Of a stretch of DNA of 64,000 bases, positions 27,585-36,580 are shown in pieces. Source of the stretch: Hymenobacter sediminicola (GTDB lineage Bacteria > Bacteroidota > Bacteroidia > Cytophagales > Hymenobacteraceae); the NCBI RefSeq assembly GCF_014250515.1, contig NZ_CP060202.1, positions 2,787,001 through 2,851,000 of the forward strand, in the 5' to 3' direction. The notes below the pieces were generated by a model. That model saw only the letters and a program-made list of their open reading frames with translations, had not been told where the DNA came from and did no database searches. A program made the translations under genes and the position numbers. Each line of letters opens with the position of its first letter. Positions within the stretch are counted from its first letter, which is position 1.

Positions 27585-29450
27585 ATGAAACGTTCTATCC
27601 TACTGGCCCTGACGCTGCTGTCTGCATGGCCTGTTCTGGCCCAGCAGCTGCCGGTACCGCTCAACCTGCAGGCTACCTACGCCAAGGGCACCCGCTCCGA
27701 AACCGGTGCGCCCGGCCCCAAGTACTGGCAGAACACCGCCGAATACGACATTGTCGTGCGCTTCGACCCGACCACGCGGCGCGTAGCGGGAACCGTAGAT
27801 ATCAGCTACCAGAACCTCAGTCCCGACTCGCTGCGGCAGCTGCAGTTCAAGCTCTACCCCAACTTCTATCAGAAAGGCGCACCCCGCGCCGGCCGCATTG
27901 CGCCGGAAGATGTGAATGAGGGCGTGCAGATAGAAAGCCTGAGCCTCGACGGACAGCCGCAGGACGTAAGCAAGCTGCGCATTCAGGCCACCAACATGCC
28001 CGTGCGGCTGCCGAAAGCTCTGGCTTCGGGCCGCGCCATCAAGGTGCGGGTAGCGTATTCCTACACGCTCAACAAAGGCTCCCACATGCGCACCGGCGAG
28101 GTAGAACCCAACGCGGCTTTCGTGGCCTATTTCTTCCCCCGTGTGGCTGTGTATGATGACATCGACGGCTGGAACGAGTTTGCATACAATGGCTCCCAGG
28201 AGTTCTACAATGACTTCTGCACGTTTCGGGCGGCCATTACGGTGCCGCGCAACTTTGTGGTGTGGGCCACCGGCGACCTGCAGAACACCGACCAGGTTCT
28301 GACCAAGAAATACGCCAAGCGCCTCCAGGACGCGGGCCGCAAAGACGCCATTGCCACCATCATCAGTGAAGCCGACCTGCAGCGCCAGGACATTACGGCT
28401 GCCAACGCCGAAAACACCTGGAAATTCGAAGCGAAGAACGTGACGGACTTTGTGTTTGCCACTACCGACCACTACGTGTGGCAGGCCAGCAGCCTTGTGG
28501 TAGACCCCGCCACCAAGCGCCGCACCCGCGTAGATGCGGTGTACAATCCCAAGCACAAGGATTTCGAGGAAGTGGTGCAATTCAACCGCCAGACGGTGCA
28601 GGCCATGAGCTATACGTTTCCGAAGTGGCCCTTCCCCTACTCCCACGAGACTGTGTTCGACGGCCTCGACCAGATGGAGTACCCGATGATGGTGAACGAC
28701 AATCCTGTGGAAACCCGCAACGACGCCATTACCCTCACCGACCACGAAGTGTTTCATACGATGTTCCCGTTTTACATGGGCACCAACGAAACCAAGTACG
28801 GCTGGATGGACGAGGGTTGGGCCACCATCGGCGAGTGGATTATTTCGGGCATCATCAAGCCCGGTTTCGAGGACGACTATGGCGTGGAGCCCTACGCCAA
28901 AGGCTCGGCGCAGGAGTTCGATGTGCCTATCACCACGCTCAGCACCCAGCAAACGGGCACGGCGTTTTTCCTCAACTCCTATCCCAAGCCCGCGTTGGGC
29001 TACCTCTACGTGAAGGATTTGCTCGGTGATGAGCTGTTTACGAAAGCGCTGCACACCTACATCCGCAACTGGAACGGCAAGCACCCCATGCCCTACGACT
29101 TTTTCAATTCGATGAACACGGGCGCGGGCCAAAACCTGAACTGGTTCTGGCAGCGCTGGTTCTTCGACGGTGGCTACCCCGACCTGGCCATTGCCAGCGT
29201 CACGAAAACCACCACCGGACACGACATCCTCGTGCAAGCCAAAGGCACCAAGCCCGTCCCGATTGACCTGACCGTAACCTACACCGACGGCAAAACCGAA
29301 AAGCTGCACCGCACCATAGCCGTATGGCAGGCCGGTAACACCAGCATCACGGTGCCACTAGCCACCACCAAAGCCGTGAAACGTGTGGAGCTAGGCAGCA
29401 CCTGGGTACCGGACAAGAACAAGGCGGATAATGTGTGGGAGGGGCAGTAG
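27585..29450 (+). CDS. M1 family metallopeptidase
   Basis: A 621-residue exported aminopeptidase-like protein. The start at 27585 opens a signal peptide (MKRSILLALTLLSAWPVLAQ); the longer frame upstream lacks one. The zinc site is HEVFH (His387), followed by the third ligand in MDEGWATIGEW, about 18-20 residues later, as in gluzincins. A GLDQMEYPMM segment stands in for the exopeptidase GAMEN motif, which is not canonical, so N-terminal specificity may differ. Located in the periplasm or outside the cell. Confidence 0.88.
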   Translation: MKRSILLALTLLSAWPVLAQQLPVPLNLQATYAKGTRSETGAPGPKYWQNTAEYDIVVRFDPTTRRVAGTVDISYQNLSPDSLRQLQFKLYPNFYQKGAPRAGRIAPEDVNEGVQIESLSLDGQPQDVSKLRIQATNMPVRLPKALASGRAIKVRVAYSYTLNKGSHMRTGEVEPNAAFVAYFFPRVAVYDDIDGWNEFAYNGSQEFYNDFCTFRAAITVPRNFVVWATGDLQNTDQVLTKKYAKRLQDAGRKDAIATIISEADLQRQDITAANAENTWKFEAKNVTDFVFATTDHYVWQASSLVVDPATKRRTRVDAVYNPKHKDFEEVVQFNRQTVQAMSYTFPKWPFPYSHETVFDGLDQMEYPMMVNDNPVETRNDAITLTDHEVFHTMFPFYMGTNETKYGWMDEGWATIGEWIISGIIKPGFEDDYGVEPYAKGSAQEFDVPITTLSTQQTGTAFFLNSYPKPALGYLYVKDLLGDELFTKALHTYIRNWNGKHPMPYDFFNSMNTGAGQNLNWFWQRWFFDGGYPDLAIASVTKTTTGHDILVQAKGTKPVPIDLTVTYTDGKTEKLHRTIAVWQAGNTSITVPLATTKAVKRVELGSTWVPDKNKADNVWEGQ

Positions 29451-29498
29451 GACACTGAAACCTATATTTCCACCTCTCAATTACCCTATATCCAGACT

Positions 29499-30602
29499 AT
29501 GAGAATCAGCAGTATTTGTGCGCTGGGCTTTATGCTAAGCCTTCCCCTATCTGTTCACGCTCAGGACCTACCCAATACAGCGCCATCTGACAGTGCTCAT
29601 ACCAAGGTGTTCACGCTGGCAGGTGCCCCCAAACAGGCGGGCAGCATGGATGGAAATGGACCGGCAGCTCGTTTCAAAAGGCCGATGGGTATAGCTGTAG
29701 GTCCTGACGGAATGATTTATGTAGCTGACACGGAAAACCATACTATTCGCCGCATTACGCCTGCTGGCGCCGTCACTACGCTGGCAGGCGCAGCAGGCAG
29801 CAAAGGCAGCCTTGATGGTAGCGGAGAAGCAGCCCGATTTTACCATCCGGTGGGCATTGCACTTGATTCTCAAGGCAACTTGTATGTGACAGACAGTGAA
29901 AACCACACTATTCGCAAGATTAGTCCGGCTGGTGTGGTAACGACTCTGGCCGGCGCGGCAGGCAGAAAAGGCAGCTCAGATGGCGTAGGCACCAAAGCTA
30001 GCTTTAACTACCCGCACGGTATAACTGTAAGTGCAGACGGCACTATCTATGTAACTGATACAGAAAACCACAGCGTCCGGCAGATTAGCAATACAAGCAC
30101 TGTAACTACGCTGGCAGGTGTGTCAGGAAAGAAAGGAACTGCTGATGGAAAAGGCGCCACAGCCCTTTTCTATCATCCTTCGGGTATAGCCGTCACTGCA
30201 GATGGAATCCTTTATGTAGCAGACAACGGCAACCATACTATTCGTAAGATTAGCCGAAACGGCGCCGTAACCACACTCGCCGGAACGGCACGGAAAAATG
30301 GCCACGCCGATGGCATAGGCCCATCAGCACGCTTCGACTGGCCAAACGGTGTGGCGGTCGATTCGCAGGGCCTTGTGTATGTGGCGGACAATGTCAACTC
30401 CATAATCCGGATAATCACCCCTACCGGTATAGTAACCACGTTGGTCGGCAAAGCACTCAGTTGGGGCAGTCAGGATGGAAATACAGAAAGCGCACGGTTC
30501 GAGTTTCCGTTTGGCGTAGCTGTTAATCCCTCCGGCAATACTATCTATGTAACTGACACTAAGAATCAAACGATTCGCCGCATTCAACGCTCCTTGTTAT
30601 AA
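29499..30602 (+). CDS. Secreted NHL-repeat beta-propeller protein
   Basis: A 367-residue exported protein (signal peptide ends near VHAQ, residue 22). It consists of six NHL repeats, each with a PxGIAV...G.IYVADTENHTIRRI pattern followed by a VTTLAG strand and a short Gly/Lys loop; these should form one six-bladed propeller. No enzyme motif or sorting tail is visible. NHL propellers bind proteins, RNA or ligands, and bacterial secreted forms are mostly uncharacterised. It starts 48 bp after the M1 peptidase stop and may be co-transcribed. Confidence 0.88.
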   Translation: MRISSICALGFMLSLPLSVHAQDLPNTAPSDSAHTKVFTLAGAPKQAGSMDGNGPAARFKRPMGIAVGPDGMIYVADTENHTIRRITPAGAVTTLAGAAGSKGSLDGSGEAARFYHPVGIALDSQGNLYVTDSENHTIRKISPAGVVTTLAGAAGRKGSSDGVGTKASFNYPHGITVSADGTIYVTDTENHSVRQISNTSTVTTLAGVSGKKGTADGKGATALFYHPSGIAVTADGILYVADNGNHTIRKISRNGAVTTLAGTARKNGHADGIGPSARFDWPNGVAVDSQGLVYVADNVNSIIRIITPTGIVTTLVGKALSWGSQDGNTESARFEFPFGVAVNPSGNTIYVTDTKNQTIRRIQRSLL

Positions 30603-30612
30603 TAAATAATGG

Positions 30613-30672
30613 ACAGACCTGAAATTGAAAAGGCCAACCCGAATGGGTTGGCCTTTTCAATTTCAGGTCTGT
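30613..30672. terminator. Bidirectional terminator: 28-bp perfect palindrome
   Basis: Two 28-nt arms are exactly complementary around the loop GAAT. It lies 10 bp past the NHL gene stop and 4 bp before the stop of convergent porX. AAAAGGCC and GGCCTTTT lie within the arms. Confidence 0.85.
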
Positions 30673-30676
30673 TTAA

Positions 30677-32245
30677 TTACCCTTTCGGGCTGAGCGTGAT
30701 GTACGGAATGATACATTCCTCCAGCGAGATGCCGCCGTGCTGGAACGTGTCCTTGTAGTAGTTCACGTAGTAGTTGTAGTTGTTGGGGTAGGCGAAGAAG
30801 TAGTCGCCGACGGTGAAGACATAGGCCGTGCTTACGTTTTCGCGGGGCAGGAAAATACGCTCCGGCTTGCGCACCGTGTACACGTCCTTGCTGTCGTCGA
30901 AGCCCAGATTTTTGCCGTGCTTGTAACGCAGGTTGGTGTTCGTGTTCCGGTCACCTACAATCTTGTAAGGGCGCTTCACCCGGATGGTGCCGTGGTCCGT
31001 CGTGATGATGAGCTTGCCCTTCTTCTCGGCAATCACCTGCAGCATCTCATACAGTGGCGAGTGCAGGAACCACGAGCGGGTAATGCTGCGGTACGCCGAC
31101 TCATCGGCGGCTAGCTCCCGAATCATGGCCATGTCGGTGCGGGCGTGCGAGAGCATGTCCACGAAGTTGTAGACAATGGCGTTCAGCTTGAAGTTGTTGT
31201 GCAGGTTGGACATCTTGCCAAGCAGGTCCTTGCCGGCCTGCAGGTTGGTCACCTTGTGGTAGCTAAACTTCTGCTTCTGGTTGGCCTTCTGGAACATGAT
31301 TTCCATGAACTCGGCCTCGTTGAGGTTTTTGCCCTCGTCATCATCGTCCCACACCCACAGGTTGGGGTATTTCTTCTGAATCTCGCCGGGCATCATGCCC
31401 GAGAAGATGGCATTGCGCGCGTAAGCCGTGGTAGTGGGCAGAATGGAGTAATACATTTCCTCCTGGTCCACGGTGAACAGCTCGGCAATGATGGGCTCCA
31501 GAATCTTCCACTGGTCGTAGCGCAGGTTGTCAATCAGCAGGAAGTATACAGGCGTGTCGCCGGTCTGCTTCATGAGCGGAAACACACGCTCCTGAAACAA
31601 CTGGTGCGACATGAGCGGGGCTTCCTTGTCGTCGCCGTTCACCCAATCTTCGTAGTTCTCCGTGATGAAGCGGCCGAAGTACGTGTTGGCTTCGTCCTTC
31701 TGCATGTTGAAGACTTCGGCCATGCTCTTGCCTTCCGTCTCGTTGATTTCCAGCTCCCAGTACACCAGCTTCTTGTATACATCGGCCCACTCGGCGGGGC
31801 TGAGGCGGTCGGAGAGCTGCATACCCAGCTGGCGGAAGTCGCGCTGATAGCCGGAGTTGGTTTTCTCGCTTACGAGGCGCTTGTTGTCGAGCACCTTTTT
31901 CACGGCCAGCAGAATCTGGCTGGGGTTCACGGGCTTGATCAGGTAGTCGGCAATCTTGGAGCCGATGGCGTCCTCCATGATGTGCTCTTCCTCACTCTTG
32001 GTAATCATGATGACGGGCAGCGTGGGCTTTACCGCCTTGATTTCGGTGAGGGTTTCGAGGCCGGTCAGGCCAGGCATGTTCTCATCCAGGAACACGATGT
32101 CGTAGTTCTGCTCCTGCACCTGCTCAATGGCGTCGGCGCCGGAATTAACGCCGGTTACGTCGTAGCCTTTCTCTTTGAGAAACAGAATGTGGGGCTTGAG
32201 CAGGTCGATTTCGTCGTCGGCCCAGAGGATGGAGTATTGTTGCAT
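30677..32245 (-). CDS. porX: PorX-type response regulator with PglZ domain
   Basis: A 522-residue two-component regulator of type IX secretion. Residues 1-125 are a receiver domain with acidic pocket Asp10/Asp11, phospho-acceptor Asp54 in VFLDENMPG, and the conserved Thr/Lys in MITKSEE. The rest is a PglZ/alkaline-phosphatase-like domain: FLLIDNLRYDQW, SILPTTTAYARNAIFSG and ITTDHGTIRVKRP carry the metal-ligand residues. In Porphyromonas and Flavobacterium, PorX pairs with the kinase PorY and sigma factor SigP to control T9SS genes; PorX is also a phosphodiesterase. Those partners are not in this window, but several T9SS cargo proteins are. Confidence 0.92.
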   Translation of the reverse strand: MQQYSILWADDEIDLLKPHILFLKEKGYDVTGVNSGADAIEQVQEQNYDIVFLDENMPGLTGLETLTEIKAVKPTLPVIMITKSEEEHIMEDAIGSKIADYLIKPVNPSQILLAVKKVLDNKRLVSEKTNSGYQRDFRQLGMQLSDRLSPAEWADVYKKLVYWELEINETEGKSMAEVFNMQKDEANTYFGRFITENYEDWVNGDDKEAPLMSHQLFQERVFPLMKQTGDTPVYFLLIDNLRYDQWKILEPIIAELFTVDQEEMYYSILPTTTAYARNAIFSGMMPGEIQKKYPNLWVWDDDDEGKNLNEAEFMEIMFQKANQKQKFSYHKVTNLQAGKDLLGKMSNLHNNFKLNAIVYNFVDMLSHARTDMAMIRELAADESAYRSITRSWFLHSPLYEMLQVIAEKKGKLIITTDHGTIRVKRPYKIVGDRNTNTNLRYKHGKNLGFDDSKDVYTVRKPERIFLPRENVSTAYVFTVGDYFFAYPNNYNYYVNYYKDTFQHGGISLEECIIPYITLSPKG

Positions 32246-32593
32246 AGTAGGGTCTTGGGTATGGCCGAAGCATTTGCTCCGTGCCTCATTAAACGAGCTA
32301 TTGCAGGTGCTGCCCGCTCTGCTCTGCGGCTCACAAAGGAAGCCGAAGCGCGCAAGTAGGTTGCAACTGAAGTTTCGTAAGTAGCTTTACTCCCAATCCC
32401 TGGTTTTTGGTTCTAAAAAATTACCGGAAACAGATATTTGCCTGTAACTCCGCCGTAAAGAAGCCGAAAAAAGTTGGTTTAGGTTCCCGGCTGCCACTGG
32501 TCAGGACCCGCCGGGCGGGACGTTTCCTGCTTCTGCAACAAGCTCAAAACAATATCTAATGATGCGCCAAGCCAGTGCTTGGCGGACCACTAT
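32246..32593. other. Intergenic region between porX and the HD-domain gene
   Basis: About 350 bp between divergent genes. No exact TAnnTTTG element was seen on either strand; TAGCTTTA at about 32379-32386 (plus) is a one-mismatch form. No gene or repeat was recognised. Confidence 0.5.
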
Positions 32594-33823
32594 ATGAACA
32601 AAAAGAAAATATTCAACGACCCGGTATATGGCTTCGTCACGATTCCTACCGAGCTGTTGTTTGACCTGATTGAGCATTCCTATTTCCAGCGGCTGCGGCG
32701 CATTCAGCAGCTGGGCCTCACGATGTTCGTGTATCCGGGCGCGCTGCACACCCGCTTCCACCACGCGCTAGGCGCCATGCACCTGATGTCGTTGGCGCTG
32801 CGCACGCTCAAGGATAAAGGTGTCGCTATTACGGCCCGCGAGGGCGAGGCGGCCCAGGCCGCCATTCTGCTCCACGACATCGGCCACGGCCCCCTCTCCC
32901 ACGCCCTGGAACGCAGCATTTTTCATGATGTGCACCACGAGGAAATCAGCCTGCATCTGATGCAGAAGCTGAACGCGGAGTTTGGCGGTGCGCTGGACCT
33001 GGCTATTGCCATCTTCAAAGGCACCTACCACCGGCCGTTCTTCCATCAGCTCGTGAGCAGCCAGCTCGATATGGACCGCCTCGACTACCTCAACCGTGAC
33101 TCGTTCTATACCGGCGTGCAGGAAGGCCGCCCCGGCGCCGACCGTCTCATCAAGATGCTGACTGTGGTAGATGAAAAGCTGGTGCTGGAAGAAAAGGCGG
33201 TATACAGCATCGAGAATTTTCTGGTGAGTCGCCGCCTGATGTACTGGCAGGTCTATCTGCACAAAACCGTAACCAGCGCCGAGCAGATGGTGATTCGCAT
33301 CATGCAGCGCGCCCGGGACCTGGTGCGCACCGGCGTGGAGGTGCCGGCCTCGCCTAACCTGCACTTCTTTCTCTCGCGCAACGTCACGCAGCAGGAGTTC
33401 GAGCAAGACGACCAGATTCTGCGCCGCTTCACCCGCCTCGACGACACCGACGTGTGGAGCGCCGTGAAGCTCTGGGCCGACCACCCCGACAAGGTGCTTA
33501 ACTTCCTGGCCCAAAGCCTGCTCGACCGGCGCCTGTTCAAAATCACGCTGCAGGCTGAGGCTTTCGATGATGATTTCCAGGTGGGTATTGTGGAACTGAT
33601 TGCCGAGCGGTTTGGCCTCACGCACCAGGAAGCGGCGCAACTGATGATATCCGGCCGCATCAGCAACAACGCCTACGACGCCGACGGCCAGGACACCATC
33701 GATGTGCTAACCAAGCGGGGCCGCGTGGTGAACGTAGCCGAGGCCTCCGATTTGCCCAATATCAAAGCGCTGGGCCAGCGCGTGGAGAAGCACTATATCT
33801 GCTACCCCAAGGAAATCCTGTAA
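32594..33823 (+). CDS. HD-domain phosphohydrolase (dGTPase-like)
   Basis: A 409-residue cytoplasmic hydrolase. It begins MNKKKIFNDPVYGFVTI, the usual start for this family; an in-frame start five codons upstream is less likely. The metal site comprises a His in TRFHHALG, His94/Asp95 in LLHDIGHGPLSHALE, and an Asp in QLDMDRLDYLNRDS. These match YdhJ/SAMHD1-type HD proteins, which cleave deoxynucleoside triphosphates or related phosphates. Substrate not determinable by eye. Confidence 0.88.
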   Translation: MNKKKIFNDPVYGFVTIPTELLFDLIEHSYFQRLRRIQQLGLTMFVYPGALHTRFHHALGAMHLMSLALRTLKDKGVAITAREGEAAQAAILLHDIGHGPLSHALERSIFHDVHHEEISLHLMQKLNAEFGGALDLAIAIFKGTYHRPFFHQLVSSQLDMDRLDYLNRDSFYTGVQEGRPGADRLIKMLTVVDEKLVLEEKAVYSIENFLVSRRLMYWQVYLHKTVTSAEQMVIRIMQRARDLVRTGVEVPASPNLHFFLSRNVTQQEFEQDDQILRRFTRLDDTDVWSAVKLWADHPDKVLNFLAQSLLDRRLFKITLQAEAFDDDFQVGIVELIAERFGLTHQEAAQLMISGRISNNAYDADGQDTIDVLTKRGRVVNVAEASDLPNIKALGQRVEKHYICYPKEIL

Positions 33824-33912
33824 GTCTTTATTAGACACTGATTATCAGCCAGAAACTCTAGTACCTAAGGCTGGTCTGTACCAGCGCCTGACAACTGACG
33901 ACTGAACTTCAC

Positions 33913-33920
33913 TACTTTTG
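33913..33920 (+). promoter_or_regulatory. Promoter -7 element abutting lpxD
   Basis: TACTTTTG matches TAnnTTTG exactly and ends only 6 bp before the lpxD ATG (33927). If used, transcription would begin at or within a few bases of the start codon, giving a leaderless or near-leaderless mRNA. No -33 TTTG is clear. Confidence 0.55.
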
Positions 33921-33926
33921 CACCCT

Positions 33927-34967
33927 ATGGAATTTACGGTAGGCCAGATAGCAGAAGTGTTGCGCGGCGCAGTAGAAGGCGACGCAAGCCAGCGGATTGA
34001 CCGGCTGGCCAAAATCGAAGAGGCGCAAACCGGTGCCCTTTCCTTCCTTTCCAACCTCAAATACGAGTCGTACCTCTATACTACGGGTGCCTCAGCCGTA
34101 ATTGTGAGCCGCACGCTGGAGCTGAAGCACCCCGTTGCTACGGCCCTTATTCGCGTCGACGACCCGTATACGAGCTTCACCACCCTGCTCGAGTTCTATC
34201 AGCAGGCCACCCGCACCGGCAAGCGCGGCGTAGAGGAACCGGCCTACATAGCCAGCAGCTCTACCATCGGCGACAACCACTACCGTGGCGCGTTTTCCTA
34301 CATCGGCGAGAACTGCCAGATCGGCAACGACGTGGTGATTTTCCCGCACGTTTTCATCGGCGACCGGTGCAAAATTGGGGATGGCACAATTTTGTACGCC
34401 GGGGCCAAAATCTACGCTGAAACCGTAATCGGCAACCGCTGCACCGTGCATGCTGGAGCCGTTGTTGGGTCCGACGGGTTTGGGTTTGCGCCGCAGCCTG
34501 ATGGTTCCTACCGCACTATTCCGCAGATCGGTAACGTGGTGCTGGAAGACAACGTGAGCATTGGGGCCAACGCCACCATCGACTGCGCCACCATGGGCTC
34601 CACCGTTATCCGGGAAGGCTCCAAAATCGACAACCTCGTTCAAATTGCCCACAATGTGGAGATTGGACGACACACAGTAGTAGCGGCTCAGACGGGCATT
34701 TCAGGCTCCACCAAGATTGGCGACTTCTGCGTGCTGGCTGGCCAGACTGGCATTGCCGGGCACCTTTCCTTGGCCAACCGCACCACCGTCACAGCCCAGT
34801 CGGGCGTGGGCAAATCCATCAAGGAAGAAGGTATTCTGCTGCAGGGCTCCCCGGCCTTCAGCCTGCGCGACAGTCTGCGGGCGAATGCCGTTTTTCGGCA
34901 CCTGCCGGAGCTGGAGCGCCGCCTGACGCAACTGGAGCGCGGCACAAACCCGCCGGAAAAGTCCTAG
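33927..34967 (+). CDS. lpxD: UDP-3-O-acylglucosamine N-acyltransferase
   Basis: Third enzyme of lipid A synthesis; adds a hydroxyacyl chain from acyl carrier protein to UDP-3-O-acylglucosamine. Residues 1-100 form the uridine-binding domain, and about 105-320 form a left-handed beta helix of hexapeptide repeats (IGDRCKIGDGTI, VLEDNVSIGANATIDCATMG). The catalytic His is in QIAHNVEIGRHTVV. Length 346 residues matches LpxD. The ATG at 33927 is preferred over a TTG three codons earlier. It is the first gene of lpxD-lpxC/fabZ-lpxA. Confidence 0.96.
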   Translation: MEFTVGQIAEVLRGAVEGDASQRIDRLAKIEEAQTGALSFLSNLKYESYLYTTGASAVIVSRTLELKHPVATALIRVDDPYTSFTTLLEFYQQATRTGKRGVEEPAYIASSSTIGDNHYRGAFSYIGENCQIGNDVVIFPHVFIGDRCKIGDGTILYAGAKIYAETVIGNRCTVHAGAVVGSDGFGFAPQPDGSYRTIPQIGNVVLEDNVSIGANATIDCATMGSTVIREGSKIDNLVQIAHNVEIGRHTVVAAQTGISGSTKIGDFCVLAGQTGIAGHLSLANRTTVTAQSGVGKSIKEEGILLQGSPAFSLRDSLRANAVFRHLPELERRLTQLERGTNPPEKS

Positions 34968-34985
34968 CTTTGCAGCCCTAATAGT

Positions 34986-35069
34986 TGCCAGTTATCAGTT
35001 GTCAGTTGTCAGATGGTTGTCTTATCAGCCCGCTCTACTGACAACCAACAACTGACGACTGATAACTAC
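34986..35069. repeat. Heptanucleotide repeats forming an inverted pair between lpxD and lpxC
   Basis: Units of seven bases, GTTATCA-GTTGTCA-GTTGTCA, are followed about 25 bp later by TGACAAC-CAACAAC-TGACGAC-TGATAAC, the reverse complements in the opposite order. The two blocks can pair over about 19 bp with one mismatch, then one extra heptad. The same heptad type (TGACAAC-TGACGAC) lies before lpxD at 33889-33902. Effect unknown. Confidence 0.65.
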
Positions 35070-35072
35070 CTA

Positions 35073-36467
35073 ATGAACGACAAGCAACACACTATTAAGG
35101 CACCCGTCACGGTGAGCGGCATCGGCTTGCACACCGGCGTACAGGCTACCATGACATTTTGCCCGGCACCGGTCGGCCACGGCTATAAGTTTCAGCGGGT
35201 AGATTTGCCCGGCCAGCCCATTGTGGATGCCGATGTAGACAACGTGGTAGACCTCTCGCGTGGTACCACCATCGAGCAAAACGGCGCCCGTGTAAACACG
35301 GTGGAGCACACGCTGGCCGCTCTGGTAGGCCTGCAGATTGACAACGTGCTCATCCAACTTGATGGCCCTGAGCCGCCCATCATGGATGGCAGCAGCTACG
35401 AGTTTATTGAGGCATTGGAGCAGGCGGGCCTTGAAGAGCAGAATGCGCTCCGCAACTACTTCGAGATTCCCGAGGAAATCCGTTTCCTCGATAACGCTCG
35501 CGGCGTGGAAATTGCGGCCCTGCCTCTCAACGACTACCGCCTCACGGTGATGGTCGACTATAACTCGCCGGTGCTAGGCTCCCAGCACGCCTCCCTCACT
35601 GATATCAGCCACTTCAAGGCTGATATTGCTAGTTCCCGCACTTTCTGCTTCCTGCACGAGTTAGAGGCGCTCTATAAGCAGAACCTCATCCGGGGCGGCG
35701 ACCTAAGCAACGCCATTGTGGTAGTAGACCGGGTGGTGAGCGAAGATGAGCTCAGCGAACTGGCTACCATGCTAGGTAAGCCCAAAGTGGCTGTAAAGAA
35801 GGAAGGCATTCTCAACAACGTGGACCTGCGCCACAAAAACGAGCCCGCCCGCCACAAGCTACTCGATATGGTCGGTGACCTGGCCTTGGTGGGCCGGCCG
35901 CTGAAAGGTCAGATTTTGGCGGCCCGCCCTGGCCATGCCGCCAATGTGGCTTTCGCCAAGAAAATCAAGAAGAAAATGCTGGAGGCCGATTCATCGCCAA
36001 TTCCCAGCTACGACCCTAGCCGGACGCCGGTGATGGATATCAATCAGATAGCCGCCACGCTGCCCCACCGCTACCCATTCCTGCTCATCGACAAAATCAT
36101 TCACCTCGACGCCACTACCGTGACGGGCGTGAAGAATGTGACGATGAACGAGCCGTTTTTCCAAGGCCACTTCCCCGGCAACCCGGTGATGCCCGGTGTG
36201 CTGCAGATTGAGGCCATGGCCCAGACCGGCGGCATTCTGGTACTGAATACTGTGCCCGACCCGGAAAACTACTGGACCTATTTTATGGGCATTGAAAACT
36301 GTCGGTTCCGTCGCAAGGTTATTCCCGGCGACACCCTCATTTTCCGTTGCCAGCTACTGGCGCCCATCAAGCGCGGCATTGCCAAGATGAAAGGCCAGGC
36401 CTTTGTGAATGGCAAAGTGGTAATGGAAGCCGAAATGTCGGCCAGCATCGTCCGTAAAGACGCCTAA
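35073..36467 (+). CDS. lpxC/fabZ: Bifunctional LpxC deacetylase / FabZ dehydratase
   Basis: A natural fusion typical of Bacteroidota. Residues 1-300 are UDP-3-O-acyl-N-acetylglucosamine deacetylase, the committed step of lipid A synthesis: SGIGLHTG, zinc ligands in VEHTLAAL and in HKLLDMVGDLAL, and a catalytic His in RPGHA. Residues about 315-464 are 3-hydroxyacyl-ACP dehydratase with LPHRYPFLLID and the catalytic GHFPGNPVMPGVLQIEAMAQ. Both active sites look intact. The start is the ATG at 35073 (MNDKQHTIKAPVTVSG); an upstream frame extension would encode repeat sequence. Confidence 0.97.
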   Translation: MNDKQHTIKAPVTVSGIGLHTGVQATMTFCPAPVGHGYKFQRVDLPGQPIVDADVDNVVDLSRGTTIEQNGARVNTVEHTLAALVGLQIDNVLIQLDGPEPPIMDGSSYEFIEALEQAGLEEQNALRNYFEIPEEIRFLDNARGVEIAALPLNDYRLTVMVDYNSPVLGSQHASLTDISHFKADIASSRTFCFLHELEALYKQNLIRGGDLSNAIVVVDRVVSEDELSELATMLGKPKVAVKKEGILNNVDLRHKNEPARHKLLDMVGDLALVGRPLKGQILAARPGHAANVAFAKKIKKKMLEADSSPIPSYDPSRTPVMDINQIAATLPHRYPFLLIDKIIHLDATTVTGVKNVTMNEPFFQGHFPGNPVMPGVLQIEAMAQTGGILVLNTVPDPENYWTYFMGIENCRFRRKVIPGDTLIFRCQLLAPIKRGIAKMKGQAFVNGKVVMEAEMSASIVRKDA

Positions 36468-36481
36468 TCATCAATAAGTGG

Positions 36482-36575
36482 TGAGCAACAGGCAACAAGC
36501 AATATTCAGCGTTTTCCCCGTCGTTTATTGCTTGTGCATGATTTACTCAGTGCTGATTGCTAATTGTTAACTGAA
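36482..36575. repeat. Heptad-phased repeats between lpxC/fabZ and lpxA
   Basis: AGCAACA-GGCAACA-AGCAATA is followed by TATTGCT-TGTGCAT-GATTTAC-TCAGTGC-TGATTGC-TAATTGT, again in steps of seven, with a partial complement (AGCAATA to TATTGCT). The sequence differs from the lpxD-lpxC block but has the same layout. Confidence 0.5.
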
Positions 36576-36580
36576 CCCGA

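Noticed and set aside
27600..29309. 569-codon antisense frame over the M1 peptidase
   Set aside because: Long only because the high-G+C sense gene suppresses stops on the other strand; no motif seen, while the sense strand has the zinc site.
33889..33902. Heptads before lpxD as a separate repeat array
   Set aside because: Only two units; too short to list alone, mentioned with the lpxD-lpxC block.
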